Below are positions 12,422 through 20,606 of a DNA stretch of 20,606 nt, piece after piece. This stretch comes from a virus. Below the pieces are notes generated by a model. The model was not told the DNA's origin. It did no database searches and saw only the letters and a list, made by a program, of their open reading frames with translations. The DNA lies in IMG/VR virus record IMGVR_UViG_3300025132_000392, positions 1 through 20,606 of that record; one strand, given 5' to 3'. The translations under genes and the position numbers were made by a program. Every line of letters begins with the position of its first letter. The first letter of the stretch is position 1.

Positions 12422-12735
12422 TGGCTCAAAGTAATTCAACGACAACAAACTCTCCCGCACATGGTTATGGATTAACCCAAGAACAAATGATTGAATTAGT
12501 TCGCACTCATCACCCAAATATGCTGGAAAACGAGATAAGAGTTTATCTAAATCAAGCATTACGAGAGTTTACAAAAAGAACAAAAATTTTAAGAGGTATC
12601 TTTACAAAAGATATTGCAAATGGTGTTAGGTGGTATCAGATAGACGATGAAATAGTTTCTATTAATAACGTTTATTTTGACGGAAAAAAGATAGAAAGAA
12701 TGATTCAATCTCCAGATGAGGAGGATATAACATAA
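12421..12735 (+). CDS. Hypothetical neck-region protein, 104 aa
   Basis: It starts with GTG, sharing one base with the upstream TAG; GGGGGAT lies eight bases before. The N-terminus is Ser/Thr-rich and flexible, followed by a helix (LTQEQMIELVRTHHPNML) and ENEIRVYLNQALREFTKRT, a pattern seen in small proteins that contact the portal ring, then a strand pair (RWYQIDDEIVSINNVYFDG). It ends in a TAATG overlap with the 129-aa gene. The two genes may be halves of one neck protein that is a single chain in relatives. Function inferred from location. Confidence 0.5.
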   Translation: MAQSNSTTTNSPAHGYGLTQEQMIELVRTHHPNMLENEIRVYLNQALREFTKRTKILRGIFTKDIANGVRWYQIDDEIVSINNVYFDGKKIERMIQSPDEEDIT

Positions 12736-13124
12736 TGGCTAAAGTATATTGGATAGATAAAGATGCGTTGGCTATTGCTGATATGAGTTCTGATAGAAAA
12801 ACTTTATCAGGACCAACAGCAGGTTCACTTAGTTTGCATTGTTCCAGACATGATTCTCCTTTCGTATCTCCTGACAATGGAGCAAGCGTCTCAGGGGTAA
12901 GGGTAGAAACTGGAATGGTTGAATCTCCTGTGATTCCTGTAGAATATCATGAAGCTATCTGTTATAAGGCAATAGCTCACGGCTATGAAAAAAGATTAGA
13001 TACATTGCCTCAAGCAAAGTATTTCTTATCAAAGTTTGAAAAAGCAGTAGCATCAGGAAAGCAAGAAGCAAATACTCACAAGTCAGAAGAAGGTTCTGTA
13101 GTTATTCAAGGGAGGGAGTTCTAA
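12735..13124 (+). CDS. Hypothetical neck-region protein, 129 aa
   Basis: The ATG overlaps the previous stop and has AGGAGG ten bases upstream, encoded in the end of the preceding gene. The first half is strand-rich (VYWIDKDALAIADMSSDRKT), and the second has a helical region (EYHEAICYKAIAHGYEKRL, then AKYFLSKFEKAVASGKQEAN). It contains no recognisable enzyme motif. It could be the C-terminal portion of a neck protein together with the 104-aa product. The stop overlaps the next ATG (TAATG). Confidence 0.5.
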   Translation: MAKVYWIDKDALAIADMSSDRKTLSGPTAGSLSLHCSRHDSPFVSPDNGASVSGVRVETGMVESPVIPVEYHEAICYKAIAHGYEKRLDTLPQAKYFLSKFEKAVASGKQEANTHKSEEGSVVIQGREF

Positions 13125-13336
13125 TGGCATTAAAAAAAGGAGGAGCGGTTTCAGGAGATGGAATCGGAGCTTGGGCTACGTCTTCAGTTTTATGGAGACA
13201 AGGCTTATCTTGGAAGAGTGTTACGAGCAAAGTATTGGTTAAGATGGAACCAGCATCAGTGGTTCCTTCTGTTAGAGTACCTATGCCTACGGCTTCAGTA
13301 CAGCCTTCCACTTTAGTTCCATTAAACCTGGGCTAA
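13124..13336 (+). CDS. Hypothetical small structural protein, 70 aa
   Basis: It follows GGGAGGGAG, a strong ribosome site. The N-terminal part is Gly-rich with AWATSSVLWRQG, and the last half is rich in Val, Pro, Ser and Thr without charges (VVPSVRVPMPTASVQPSTLVPLNLG), probably extended. Such Pro/Val tails are seen in small proteins that thread along fibres or heads. I recognise no family. It is the last of the neck-type genes before the fibre genes. Confidence 0.5.
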   Translation: MALKKGGAVSGDGIGAWATSSVLWRQGLSWKSVTSKVLVKMEPASVVPSVRVPMPTASVQPSTLVPLNLG

Positions 13337-13340
13337 TATT

Positions 13341-13652
13341 ATGGCAAATCTAACAAGCTATACAGTAAGTGAAACTTACAAAGACTTATTAACTGTGCTA
13401 GGAAGTACGGCTAATCAAGGGCTGGAAAACACAGCGAAAAGAGTGTTTGACGGTGAGGGAACAGGTAGTCCGTTGTACCTTGGTACAACAACCTTAGATG
13501 TAGTGGGTACTACAACTTTTACAGGAGATGTGACGATTACAGGAACCTTAGCGCCAAGCAAGTTCATAATAAAAACAGAGACATCAGTACCAAGTAGTCC
13601 TAGTACAGGAGAAATTTACATACATGGTGGTGAGGTCTACATAAACCTATAA
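13341..13652 (+). CDS. Fibre-type beta-repeat protein, 103 aa
   Basis: The product begins with a short alpha region (SETYKDLLTVLGSTAN) and then turns into repeated beta units (GTTTLDVVGTTTFTGDVTITGTL) of the same 'T-F-T/S-G-D' style found in the giant fibre. It ends in the strand turn GEIYIHGGEVYINL. It is probably a tail or baseplate structural protein that nucleates the fibre, or an adaptor. The ribosome site is weak (GGG). Similarity to the two fibre proteins downstream suggests duplication of a common repeat. Confidence 0.5.
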   Translation: MANLTSYTVSETYKDLLTVLGSTANQGLENTAKRVFDGEGTGSPLYLGTTTLDVVGTTTFTGDVTITGTLAPSKFIIKTETSVPSSPSTGEIYIHGGEVYINL

Positions 13653-13664
13653 GGAGAATATACT

Positions 13665-14864
13665 ATGGGTGTTGTAAAAATTGCTAGAGAAACCTCGGCA
13701 AACACAATAGCACAAAACACGACTGGTGGTTCAGCTAAATGGAACAATGCTAGAACTATCACTCTTGGCGGAGATTTATCAGGAAGTGTTTCTATTGATG
13801 GTACAGCTAACGTCACTTTAACGTCTACAGTTAGAGATGATGCGGTTGAAACAACAATGATAAAAGATGGTTCTGTAACTACAGCTAAAATCACAGCAGA
13901 TAACATTACAAATGCGCTAATCGCAGATGGAGCAATTAATCCTGAAAATCTTAGTGGTACACTAGGAAATGGAACTGCTGGAGATATTTTAGTTTCTGAT
14001 GGTGATGGTACTTTTAGTTGGGAGACTAGACCAGTAAATAACAATACGCTAACTCTTGTTGGTGGTGTTGGTATGTCAGATACCATTGGTGACTTTACTG
14101 CAAATCAAGGTTCAGATGAATCATTAACGATTAATTTAGCTATTGATGATTTAGCAGATGGTGGTGCTGACTTGGCGGCAGGTGACAAATTTGCTTTTTA
14201 TGACTTAAGTGGTTCAGACCATAACAATGCAACCATTACACAGTTATCTACTTTTCAGGCAGGTGCTGGAATAGATGCAAATAGTGGGGTTTTGAGTATT
14301 AATCTAGGCTCTTTAAGTTCATTTGATGCAATTCAAAAAGGCGATGGTCTTATTGGTTTAGATGGAAGTAATAGTGGAGCAACAGGAAAAACTACTGTCG
14401 CAGATGTTGGAGCTTTTTATGCTGGAACTGGTATTTCGACTGCTTCAGATGGAAAACTGCATGTAGACGCTACTCAAGCAATTACTAACATTAGTGGTAA
14501 TCTTGAAATTACTGGAGACTTAACTGTTACTGGTAAAACAATTACTACAGCCACTGAAACATTAGAAATTGCTGACAATACAATGATATTAAACTCTGAC
14601 TTGACAGGTTCAACAGCAGTTGATGCTGGTATGGTTGTAAACAGAGCTGATGCTAGTGGTGATAAATACAAGCATCTATTTTGGGATGAATCTAAAGGTG
14701 GTTGGGCGATTGGTACACACGATACGAGTTCAGCAATGCCTGCAACTTCCAACTTGCTCATGGTAAACGCTGTAGTGTCTGGAACACCTGACGGCACAGA
14801 AACAAATGTTGGTGGTTTAGTTTTCGATTCAGGTTCTGATGAAATCTACTTGGTGACATCTTAA
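13665..14864 (+). CDS. Fibre-like structural protein, 399 aa
   Basis: A 399-aa protein with AAGGAG before the ATG, made of Ser/Thr/Asp/Gly-rich beta units (GDLSGSVSIDGTANVTL, NLEITGDLTVTGKTIT, ETLEIADNTMILNSD). Repeats of 'ITGDLTVTG' followed by an 'IADNTMILNSD' strand are common in the shafts of phage tail fibres and head fibres. There are no cysteines, no enzymatic motif and no S74 domain, unlike the giant fibre. It may form the shaft base or an accessory fibre. It ends just before a 52-aa gene. Confidence 0.65.
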   Translation: MGVVKIARETSANTIAQNTTGGSAKWNNARTITLGGDLSGSVSIDGTANVTLTSTVRDDAVETTMIKDGSVTTAKITADNITNALIADGAINPENLSGTLGNGTAGDILVSDGDGTFSWETRPVNNNTLTLVGGVGMSDTIGDFTANQGSDESLTINLAIDDLADGGADLAAGDKFAFYDLSGSDHNNATITQLSTFQAGAGIDANSGVLSINLGSLSSFDAIQKGDGLIGLDGSNSGATGKTTVADVGAFYAGTGISTASDGKLHVDATQAITNISGNLEITGDLTVTGKTITTATETLEIADNTMILNSDLTGSTAVDAGMVVNRADASGDKYKHLFWDESKGGWAIGTHDTSSAMPATSNLLMVNAVVSGTPDGTETNVGGLVFDSGSDEIYLVTS

Positions 14865-14897
14865 TTGTCTCGATACACAAAAACAAAACAAGAAGTC

Positions 14898-15056
14898 ATG
14901 CCTAATCAAGAGCCTTCAATTAAGCTCAACGTAAAAGACACTGACTTTTTATTAAAGGTACTAGGTCGCTCTACTTTCGATGGTTCGGAGGTAGAGCAGG
15001 CTTATATCGTAATTCAGAAAATAGGTCAACTACATAGGAGTAATCTCGATGGCTAA
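14898..15056 (+). CDS. Hypothetical small protein, 52 aa
   Basis: The frame is open from a TTG at 14865 next to the preceding stop, but the ATG at 14898 is preferred, with AAGAAG just upstream. The product is MPNQEPSIKLNV, then KDTDFLLKVLGRSTFDGSEV and a helix (EQAYIVIQKIGQLHRSN). The 'KDTDFLLKVLGRSTFDG' segment resembles small proteins near tail genes of marine phages, from memory only. Its end overlaps the next ATG by eight bases. Function unknown; it may be a fibre-assembly factor. Confidence 0.55.
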   Translation: MPNQEPSIKLNVKDTDFLLKVLGRSTFDGSEVEQAYIVIQKIGQLHRSNLDG

Positions 15057-15195
15057 TAAGAAAGAAACCCCAGAGGCACTTACTAATGATGATTTAGTTG
15101 TAATTGAACAAATTATTCTTCAAGCAACTATTAAGGCTTCAGATGCTACAATAATAGCAAGTATTCTTACTAAACTTAAAAATATGATAAAATAA
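15049..15195 (+). CDS. Mini-protein before the giant fibre, 48 aa
   Basis: A 48-codon gene below common size limits, with AGGAG eight bases before the ATG and an eight-base overlap with the preceding gene. After a charged N-terminus (MANKKETPEALTNDD) it is helical and hydrophobic (LVVIEQIILQATIKA, then ATIIASILTKLKNMIK), so it may form a helical bundle or coiled coil. It ends just before the ATG of the 1688-aa fibre, which has no Shine-Dalgarno of its own, and may drive translation of the fibre by coupling. Confidence 0.65.
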   Translation: MANKKETPEALTNDDLVVIEQIILQATIKASDATIIASILTKLKNMIK

Positions 15196-15196
15196 T

Positions 15197-18100
15197 ATGG
15201 GTGTAAAAAAACTCGCATTTAGTAGTGACGTATCATCAAAGCTCGGTCTTTCTGGAGGTACACTTACTGGTGGCATAGAAATAGACAGAAGTTCTGACCC
15301 TTATGTCCGTGTAACAGATGGTACTAAAATTATGTATGCAGGGTATATCACTTCTTCAAGTGGTATGCTAGGTACTACAACTAATCATCCTCTAGAAATA
15401 AGAACTAATAATACTGCAAGACTGACTTTTTCTAATAGTGGTATATCTACATTTAGTGGAAATGTAATTATGAACGCAAGTTCATCAGTAGCAGTAGCTA
15501 TTACAAATACAGATACGACAGATGGCTATGGTTTAGCAGTCGAATCTCAAGGTACTTCAAATACACGCTACAATGTAATTTTTAGAAATAATGATGAAAG
15601 CGTAATCTATGGTGGTATATCTACAATGACTAACCAAGTAGGTCATTGGGGAATAGGTTATACTCCTGCAAGTACATTAGCAAGCAGATTATCTGTTAAT
15701 GGTGGTGTAAGTATAGGAAGTAATACTGCAACCGCACCTACTAATGGATTGCTTGTTAGTGGTGATGCTTCATTTGGTGGAAAAGCTACTATTACTGGTA
15801 CAAGTGGTTCAGTTGTATTAGATGTTCATACTGGAAAAGCTACTTTTGGAGATGCTGGTACAACTTATTGTACAATCAATCAAAATACTCTTATGTTTAA
15901 ATCTGCAACTGGAGATATTGGAACATCAACCGAACATAATGTACATTTTAAAACTAATAGCACCACAAGAATGACTATTAGTTCTAGTGGACTTACTGGA
16001 ATTCAAGAATCTTCTCCAACTTCTCAGTTACACTTAAAAGTATCATCTGCATCGCATGGAGCAAATAACGCTCATAATTTCAGAATTACAACTGGTTCAG
16101 GTGGTACAGGCTCATCTATAATGATGGGAGTAAATGATGGGAACTATGGTTGGATAACTGCTAAAAATTTAGGAACAGCCGAATTACCACTTTACTTAAA
16201 TCAAGGTGGAGGTGACGCTCAATTCGGTGGCAAATTAGGTATAGGTAGAACGCCTGTAAATTATCCTCTCGAAGTTGCAGGTCATGTAGAATTAAAAAGT
16301 AGTGGTCGTGTATTTCTTGAGACAGGTGGTGCGATTGCTGATAATGGTTCAAATAGTTGGTTAATGATACCTAAAGATGGTTCTTCTAGACAAGCTTTTT
16401 ATACAGCAGGTTCATTGGCTATGTATTTTGCAAGTGACCAAGTTGCTACATTTTCTAATAATATTTCTATTTTCAAAGCTAGCAATAGTGGTAATCCTGA
16501 ATTCCATGTAGGTGCTTCTGCAACAGAGAAGTTACATATTCAATCTGTTTACGCTTCAGGAACTCAAACATTATCGTATGTGACCTTTAATACTTATACT
16601 GCATCTACTACAGCTAATGCAGGACAAATATACTTTGCAGTTGATGAAGACTATAAGCTTAACATTCATGATAGTGGAGTTACAGTTACAGGTGATGCTA
16701 CATTTAGTGGAGATATTAGTATTACAAAAGCTAGTAATGCCTCTATTATATTAACAGAAACAGGTGCTAGTGCATTACGAATTGATTCTAGAAGTGATGG
16801 TGCTGTTATAAGGCAACAAACACAAGATAAAGATATATATTTTGATGTTAATGACGGTGGTACTAATACAGAAGTAATAAGAATTAAAGGTTCGGATTTA
16901 TCTACTGCGTTTAGTGGTGCTGTTGGATTAGAAAACAATAAGTATTTTACAGGAAAACAAACTAACGGAACTGTCAATAACTTAATAGGGGTTAAATCAG
17001 ATGGGTGGATAAGCATAGGACATAGTGGTTATGGCGTAGTTTTTGCGAATGGTGGTGGAAGTATTGATGGTGCAGGTAAATTTTATATTAGCAATGATGC
17101 TACGTTTAGTGAAGATATATTTTTAAAGGATAATAAATATTTATACTTAGGGGATGATAGTGACTTAGAGGCAATCCATACAGGTACTCATGGTCATATT
17201 ATTAACAATACTGGTAATCTTTATTTAAAACAAAATTCTTCAGGTGCTAGTATAGTTTTTCACACAATGTTTAGTGGGAGTTCTCAAGCAGTTTTTGAAA
17301 TAACTGATGCAGGAATTTATCAAGGTTTAGGAACGACTCAACTTCATGGTACAGGTAAGATTAACTTAGTTAATAAAACTGCAAATAACGCTTGGACAGG
17401 GTTTGATATTCAACATAACTCTAGTAATGGCTTAGATATAATAAAGAAGTCTTATAGTGGTTCAGGGGATGTAACTGCTATAAATATTAATACAGCAGGT
17501 GCAGTTACTTTTGCTACATCTCCTGTTTTTACAGATTTACAATCAAAATATTCAAGTCAATACCCAACTACTGCAACACTATCAACTGCTGATACAGTTG
17601 GTAATTTAAATGTTGCTCAAAGTAATGGAGCGCCTTGCGAATTAAAATTTCAAATTAATGGAACTACCAATACAAGTTTAATTCCAAATGTGAGCTATCA
17701 TTGGACTACTAATAGTGTAGGTAATACAGCTTACAATCAATACTTTAAAATGGCTGATGGAACAAACATTGGTCAGATAGAATTTCATCCTACAGGGACA
17801 TCTCAAATAGTTACTAGAGTAAATCAACCTCTAGCCTTTGGTGTAAATAATTCGCATAAGATAACTATTGGTACAGATGGAAAGACTACATTTGGTGGTC
17901 GAGCGCATATAAAACTTGCAACAGCAGGCAGTTCTGTTGAAGCGAATACTGAAAATGATGATTTAGTTATTGAAACTAATGGAAACACAGGAATGACTAT
18001 GTTGTCTCCTGATGCTAACGATGTTGGTTTAGGGTGGGGAAGTGCTAGTTTAAATAGAGCAGTTTTAGCTAAATGGAACTACGACGCTAATTCTTTTAGG

Positions 18101-20263
18101 TTTAGAACAAATAAATCTAATGCTATTATGGTATTTGGTGGTGGAGAAAGTCTTAACACTCTTACTTTAGATGGTAGTGGTAACTCTACGTTTGATGGAA
18201 AGGTAAGAATTGGAAGTAGTGGAAGTCCTGATGTCCAACTTCATGTACAAGAAACAGCCTCAAGTACAGATTTAATTGCAAAGCTTGTAGCTACTAGAGA
18301 TGTATATTTACAGTTTTGGGCTGATGGCACTATTGATTATGCTTTAACAAATGGTGTTCAAGGAGCTAGAGATTTTAGCATATATAATTACCCTAATAAT
18401 CGCCACGACTTAACATTTGCTAGTGATACAGGAAATGCTACGTTTAGCGGTGTACAATTAAATCATATTTCTAACACAGATGCACAGATGCTTGTGAGGT
18501 CTACTTCTGCTTCTCATAATGCTAGTATTACTATTGATTCAGCAGGAACTAGAGATGCAGTATTTGGACTTCATTCAGCTAATACTTATAAATGGTTACT
18601 TTACAATAAAGCAAATGATAGCCATAAATTTAAAATTCAAGCAGGAGATGGCAGTACACCTTTTATCTTAGAGCAAGGTGGTAACGCTACGTTTAGTAGT
18701 TCTGTAACAGCATCAACATATACAAGTAATGACAATATTACTATTAAAGGAGCTTCAGGAGCAGATGGTCGAATTGACTTAGGTGCTAATGCAGGAGCTT
18801 CTAATGGAAATTGGTGGAGAATACAATCTACTAATTCTGACTCATTCTTTAAAGTTCAAAGTAAAGCTACAGGAAGTTATGTTGATAAATTTTCATTAAA
18901 TACAGTAGGCGATGCTACATTTAGTGGTACAATACATACTAAACTATCTAGTGCAGGAAATTCTATTACTGCTCATGGCGATGCTGATAATTTAGTAGTA
19001 GAGTCAGGAAGTGGTAATACAGGTATTACTATACTAAATCCATCTACTAATCATGGTGCTATTTTCTTTGGGGATGAAGATGATGCTGATGCAGGTAAGA
19101 TTGATTACGACCATGATTCTAATTCAATGAAATTTGCAGTAAATGGTTCAGCATTAGGTAGTTCAGCATTAGTTTTAAATTCAGATTCTTCAGCTACATT
19201 TAATGGTAAAATAACCTCAACTGGAGTAACAGCTACACACGAACTACTACTTTTAAATGCAGGTGAGGGAAATCATTATCCTTACATGAGAATCCAAAGG
19301 AATAATGGTAGTTATAAATGGGATATAGGTATGAGTAGCGATAGTCTTTCTGCCTTGTTCTTTAAAAGGTCTGATGGTTCTAATGCTTTAAAATTAGATA
19401 CTGATTTATCTGCTACGTTTAGTGGAGATGTTATTGTTAATGATGCAGGTCTACAACTTAAAAGCACTAATGCAGGTGCAGATGTAAATCCAACTTTATC
19501 TTTAATCAGAGATTCGGCTTCTCCTACTATTGGTGACAAATTAGGCATGATTGAGTTTAAGGGTGAAGATACAATGGGTGCATCTGAAAACTACGTTGAT
19601 ATGTATGCTTTTATTGATGAAGTGACTCATTCTATTGAACGTGGTGGATTGCATTTTAGAACGATGAAAGGTGGAACAAAAGCTGAGATACTTACTCTAA
19701 AAGGAGATACAGTAATTATAGGTCATAACTATGATACTACTGCTGATGGCAAACTTCATATTGCAGGTATTGATGGTGTAGGTATTGCCTTAAACAATGC
19801 TTCCAGTGGAAACAACAACATGATTCGTTTTCAAAATGGAGGTCAGGATAAATGGGATATTGGTCAAAATGGAAATGGAGACCTAAGTATCTATGCTTAC
19901 GAGTCAAGTGAAACTATTATAAACATTGATGGTGGAACAGAACATGTTACATTTTCAGATAGAGTTTATGTTAGTGGCTCAACCTTAGTCACATCAGATA
20001 TTAGATATAAGAGCGATATCGCTACTATCACAAATAGCTTAGACACAGTTTCAAAGCTAAGAGGAGTTAGTTATAAAGATATTCGCACAGACGAAGACAA
20101 ACTTGGTGTAATTGCTCAAGAAGTTGAAGCAATACTACCAACAGTGGTAGCAACAGAGGAACACAAATCTGTTGACTACAATCAAATCATTCCAGTGTTG
20201 ATAGAATCTATCAAGGAATTAAAAACAGAAGTTGAATCACTTAAAGCTAAACTAGGAGAATAA
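15197..20263 (+). CDS. Giant tail fibre with C-terminal S74 chaperone domain
   Basis: The 1688-aa protein is a tail fibre or spike. It opens with a short attachment part (MGVKKLAFSSDVSSKL) and then repeats a beta motif about fifteen times: x-A-T-F-S-G-x-[hydrophobic strand], for example GDATFSGDISI and GNATFSGVQL. Each copy is followed by a variable domain-like segment. The C-terminal 89 residues hold a peptidase S74 intramolecular chaperone domain, with catalytic S1600 (SDIRYK) and K1605, the conserved LGVIAQEVE and SVDYNQIIPVLIESIKEL, and a final coiled coil. In known S74 proteins the fibre trimerises on this domain, which then cuts itself off just before the Ser. The ATG follows the 48-aa gene directly and lacks a Shine-Dalgarno. 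Confidence 0.92.
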   Translation: MGVKKLAFSSDVSSKLGLSGGTLTGGIEIDRSSDPYVRVTDGTKIMYAGYITSSSGMLGTTTNHPLEIRTNNTARLTFSNSGISTFSGNVIMNASSSVAVAITNTDTTDGYGLAVESQGTSNTRYNVIFRNNDESVIYGGISTMTNQVGHWGIGYTPASTLASRLSVNGGVSIGSNTATAPTNGLLVSGDASFGGKATITGTSGSVVLDVHTGKATFGDAGTTYCTINQNTLMFKSATGDIGTSTEHNVHFKTNSTTRMTISSSGLTGIQESSPTSQLHLKVSSASHGANNAHNFRITTGSGGTGSSIMMGVNDGNYGWITAKNLGTAELPLYLNQGGGDAQFGGKLGIGRTPVNYPLEVAGHVELKSSGRVFLETGGAIADNGSNSWLMIPKDGSSRQAFYTAGSLAMYFASDQVATFSNNISIFKASNSGNPEFHVGASATEKLHIQSVYASGTQTLSYVTFNTYTASTTANAGQIYFAVDEDYKLNIHDSGVTVTGDATFSGDISITKASNASIILTETGASALRIDSRSDGAVIRQQTQDKDIYFDVNDGGTNTEVIRIKGSDLSTAFSGAVGLENNKYFTGKQTNGTVNNLIGVKSDGWISIGHSGYGVVFANGGGSIDGAGKFYISNDATFSEDIFLKDNKYLYLGDDSDLEAIHTGTHGHIINNTGNLYLKQNSSGASIVFHTMFSGSSQAVFEITDAGIYQGLGTTQLHGTGKINLVNKTANNAWTGFDIQHNSSNGLDIIKKSYSGSGDVTAININTAGAVTFATSPVFTDLQSKYSSQYPTTATLSTADTVGNLNVAQSNGAPCELKFQINGTTNTSLIPNVSYHWTTNSVGNTAYNQYFKMADGTNIGQIEFHPTGTSQIVTRVNQPLAFGVNNSHKITIGTDGKTTFGGRAHIKLATAGSSVEANTENDDLVIETNGNTGMTMLSPDANDVGLGWGSASLNRAVLAKWNYDANSFRFRTNKSNAIMVFGGGESLNTLTLDGSGNSTFDGKVRIGSSGSPDVQLHVQETASSTDLIAKLVATRDVYLQFWADGTIDYALTNGVQGARDFSIYNYPNNRHDLTFASDTGNATFSGVQLNHISNTDAQMLVRSTSASHNASITIDSAGTRDAVFGLHSANTYKWLLYNKANDSHKFKIQAGDGSTPFILEQGGNATFSSSVTASTYTSNDNITIKGASGADGRIDLGANAGASNGNWWRIQSTNSDSFFKVQSKATGSYVDKFSLNTVGDATFSGTIHTKLSSAGNSITAHGDADNLVVESGSGNTGITILNPSTNHGAIFFGDEDDADAGKIDYDHDSNSMKFAVNGSALGSSALVLNSDSSATFNGKITSTGVTATHELLLLNAGEGNHYPYMRIQRNNGSYKWDIGMSSDSLSALFFKRSDGSNALKLDTDLSATFSGDVIVNDAGLQLKSTNAGADVNPTLSLIRDSASPTIGDKLGMIEFKGEDTMGASENYVDMYAFIDEVTHSIERGGLHFRTMKGGTKAEILTLKGDTVIIGHNYDTTADGKLHIAGIDGVGIALNNASSGNNNMIRFQNGGQDKWDIGQNGNGDLSIYAYESSETIINIDGGTEHVTFSDRVYVSGSTLVTSDIRYKSDIATITNSLDTVSKLRGVSYKDIRTDEDKLGVIAQEVEAILPTVVATEEHKSVDYNQIIPVLIESIKELKTEVESLKAKLGE

Positions 20264-20264
20264 A

Positions 20265-20486
20265 ATGGCTGATAAGTTCACAAAGAAAGCAGTATCAGAT
20301 AGCAATGATTGGAAAGATGTTCTTGTCGAAAAAGAGCATCAGCCTGCTAAAGTAAAGTCTACTGTTTCTTACAAGCAGTTAGAAAATCAAGTTGCAAACA
20401 TAGATACGCAAATAGCGAATCTAGGAAATCAAAAAGCTGAAATAGAAGCTGAAATGGCAAAAGTCAAGAAAGCAGTTGAAGCGTAA
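20265..20486 (+). CDS. Coiled-coil small protein, 73 aa
   Basis: It begins one base after the fibre stop with GGAGAATAAA before the ATG. Residues 1-35 are polar and basic (DKFTKKAVSDSNDWKDV). Residues 36-73 form a regular heptad helix (YKQLENQVANIDTQIANL, ending in KVKKAVEA) with hydrophobic positions at a and d, so it is a predicted coiled coil. It could be a fibre-assembly chaperone (fibre chaperones often follow the fibre gene) or a small structural protein; no family is recognised. The next gene starts after 16 bases with an AAGGA site. Confidence 0.62.
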   Translation: MADKFTKKAVSDSNDWKDVLVEKEHQPAKVKSTVSYKQLENQVANIDTQIANLGNQKAEIEAEMAKVKKAVEA

Positions 20487-20502
20487 ATACAAAGGAAAAC
20501 CA

Positions 20503-20606
20503 ATGGCTAAAAAAGAAAAACAAAAGCCTGATACAATTACGTTACCTAATGGTAAGGAGTTTGTGATACAGGACTTAAAAGATAAAGAACAGATGTTGTG
20601 TCATCA
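20503..20606 (+). CDS. Partial small protein at right edge
   Basis: The gene starts with AAGGA before the ATG and runs off the window after 34 codons. The visible part reads MAKKEKQKPD, then TITLPNGKEFVIQDLKDKEQ. A strand with N-G-K-E followed by 'DL.D' is typical of short phage proteins of unknown function (around 60-90 aa) that carry the pattern 'TINGKEY..EDL' near tail genes. I cannot see the end, so neither length nor function can be stated. Confidence 0.55.
   Translation, partial: MAKKEKQKPDTITLPNGKEFVIQDLKDKEQMLCH

Noticed and set aside
13637-14086. Minus-strand 149-codon ORF
   Set aside because: Complementary to the 399-aa fibre-like gene; the low-complexity Ser/Pro/Val peptide mirrors its Thr/Gly repeats.

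Overview
The window looks like one end of the genome of an AT-rich tailed bacteriophage (Caudoviricetes), either free or assembled from an environmental sample. The diagnostic genes are a terminase large subunit with complete ATPase and nuclease motifs, a terminase small subunit, a portal protein, a scaffold-like protein, a major capsid protein and a very long tail fibre ending in a peptidase-S74 self-cleaving chaperone domain. The order and sizes portal (736 aa), scaffold (302 aa), coat (441 aa) resemble the head module of P22-type podoviruses. No tail tube or tape-measure gene is visible, so the morphotype stays open. Gene style suggests an aquatic or marine host, but the sequence does not name one.

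Left part (1-3306) is transcribed leftward (minus strand) and holds small accessory genes: a 108-aa protein, four mini-proteins of 38-59 aa too short for ordinary gene callers (one with two CxxC knuckles), a tRNA with a CAT anticodon and encoded CCA, a ParB-like protein with its own TTGACA promoter, then a run of very small genes (24, 53 and 66 aa) and fragments at the window edge. Two stretches look like structured RNA rather than protein: 1615-1876 on the plus strand (promoter-like hexamers, a series of hairpins, an intrinsic terminator, no gene) and 666-810 (two adjacent branched folds).

The switch region (3307-3880) separates the leftward arm from the rightward structural arm. It holds a GC-rich nested palindrome just upstream of the packaging genes, a consensus TATAAT box, a 57-aa gene, an operator-like cluster of TACAATACAGTATTGTA dyads and a hairpin with T tracts.

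Right part (3880-20606) is a compact rightward late operon: an unknown gene, TerS, a 48-aa gene, TerL, portal, scaffold, capsid, a putative decoration protein, an intrinsic terminator, four small neck/head-completion-like proteins plus a 76-aa unknown, then three fibre-type proteins with two mini-genes between them, and two short genes after the fibre. Many junctions are TAATG or ATGGATGA overlaps, so translation is coupled. Several genes at the head of the packaging module (3532, 3880, 4124, 5011, 6552) lack an obvious Shine-Dalgarno, while most others have AGGAG-type sites.
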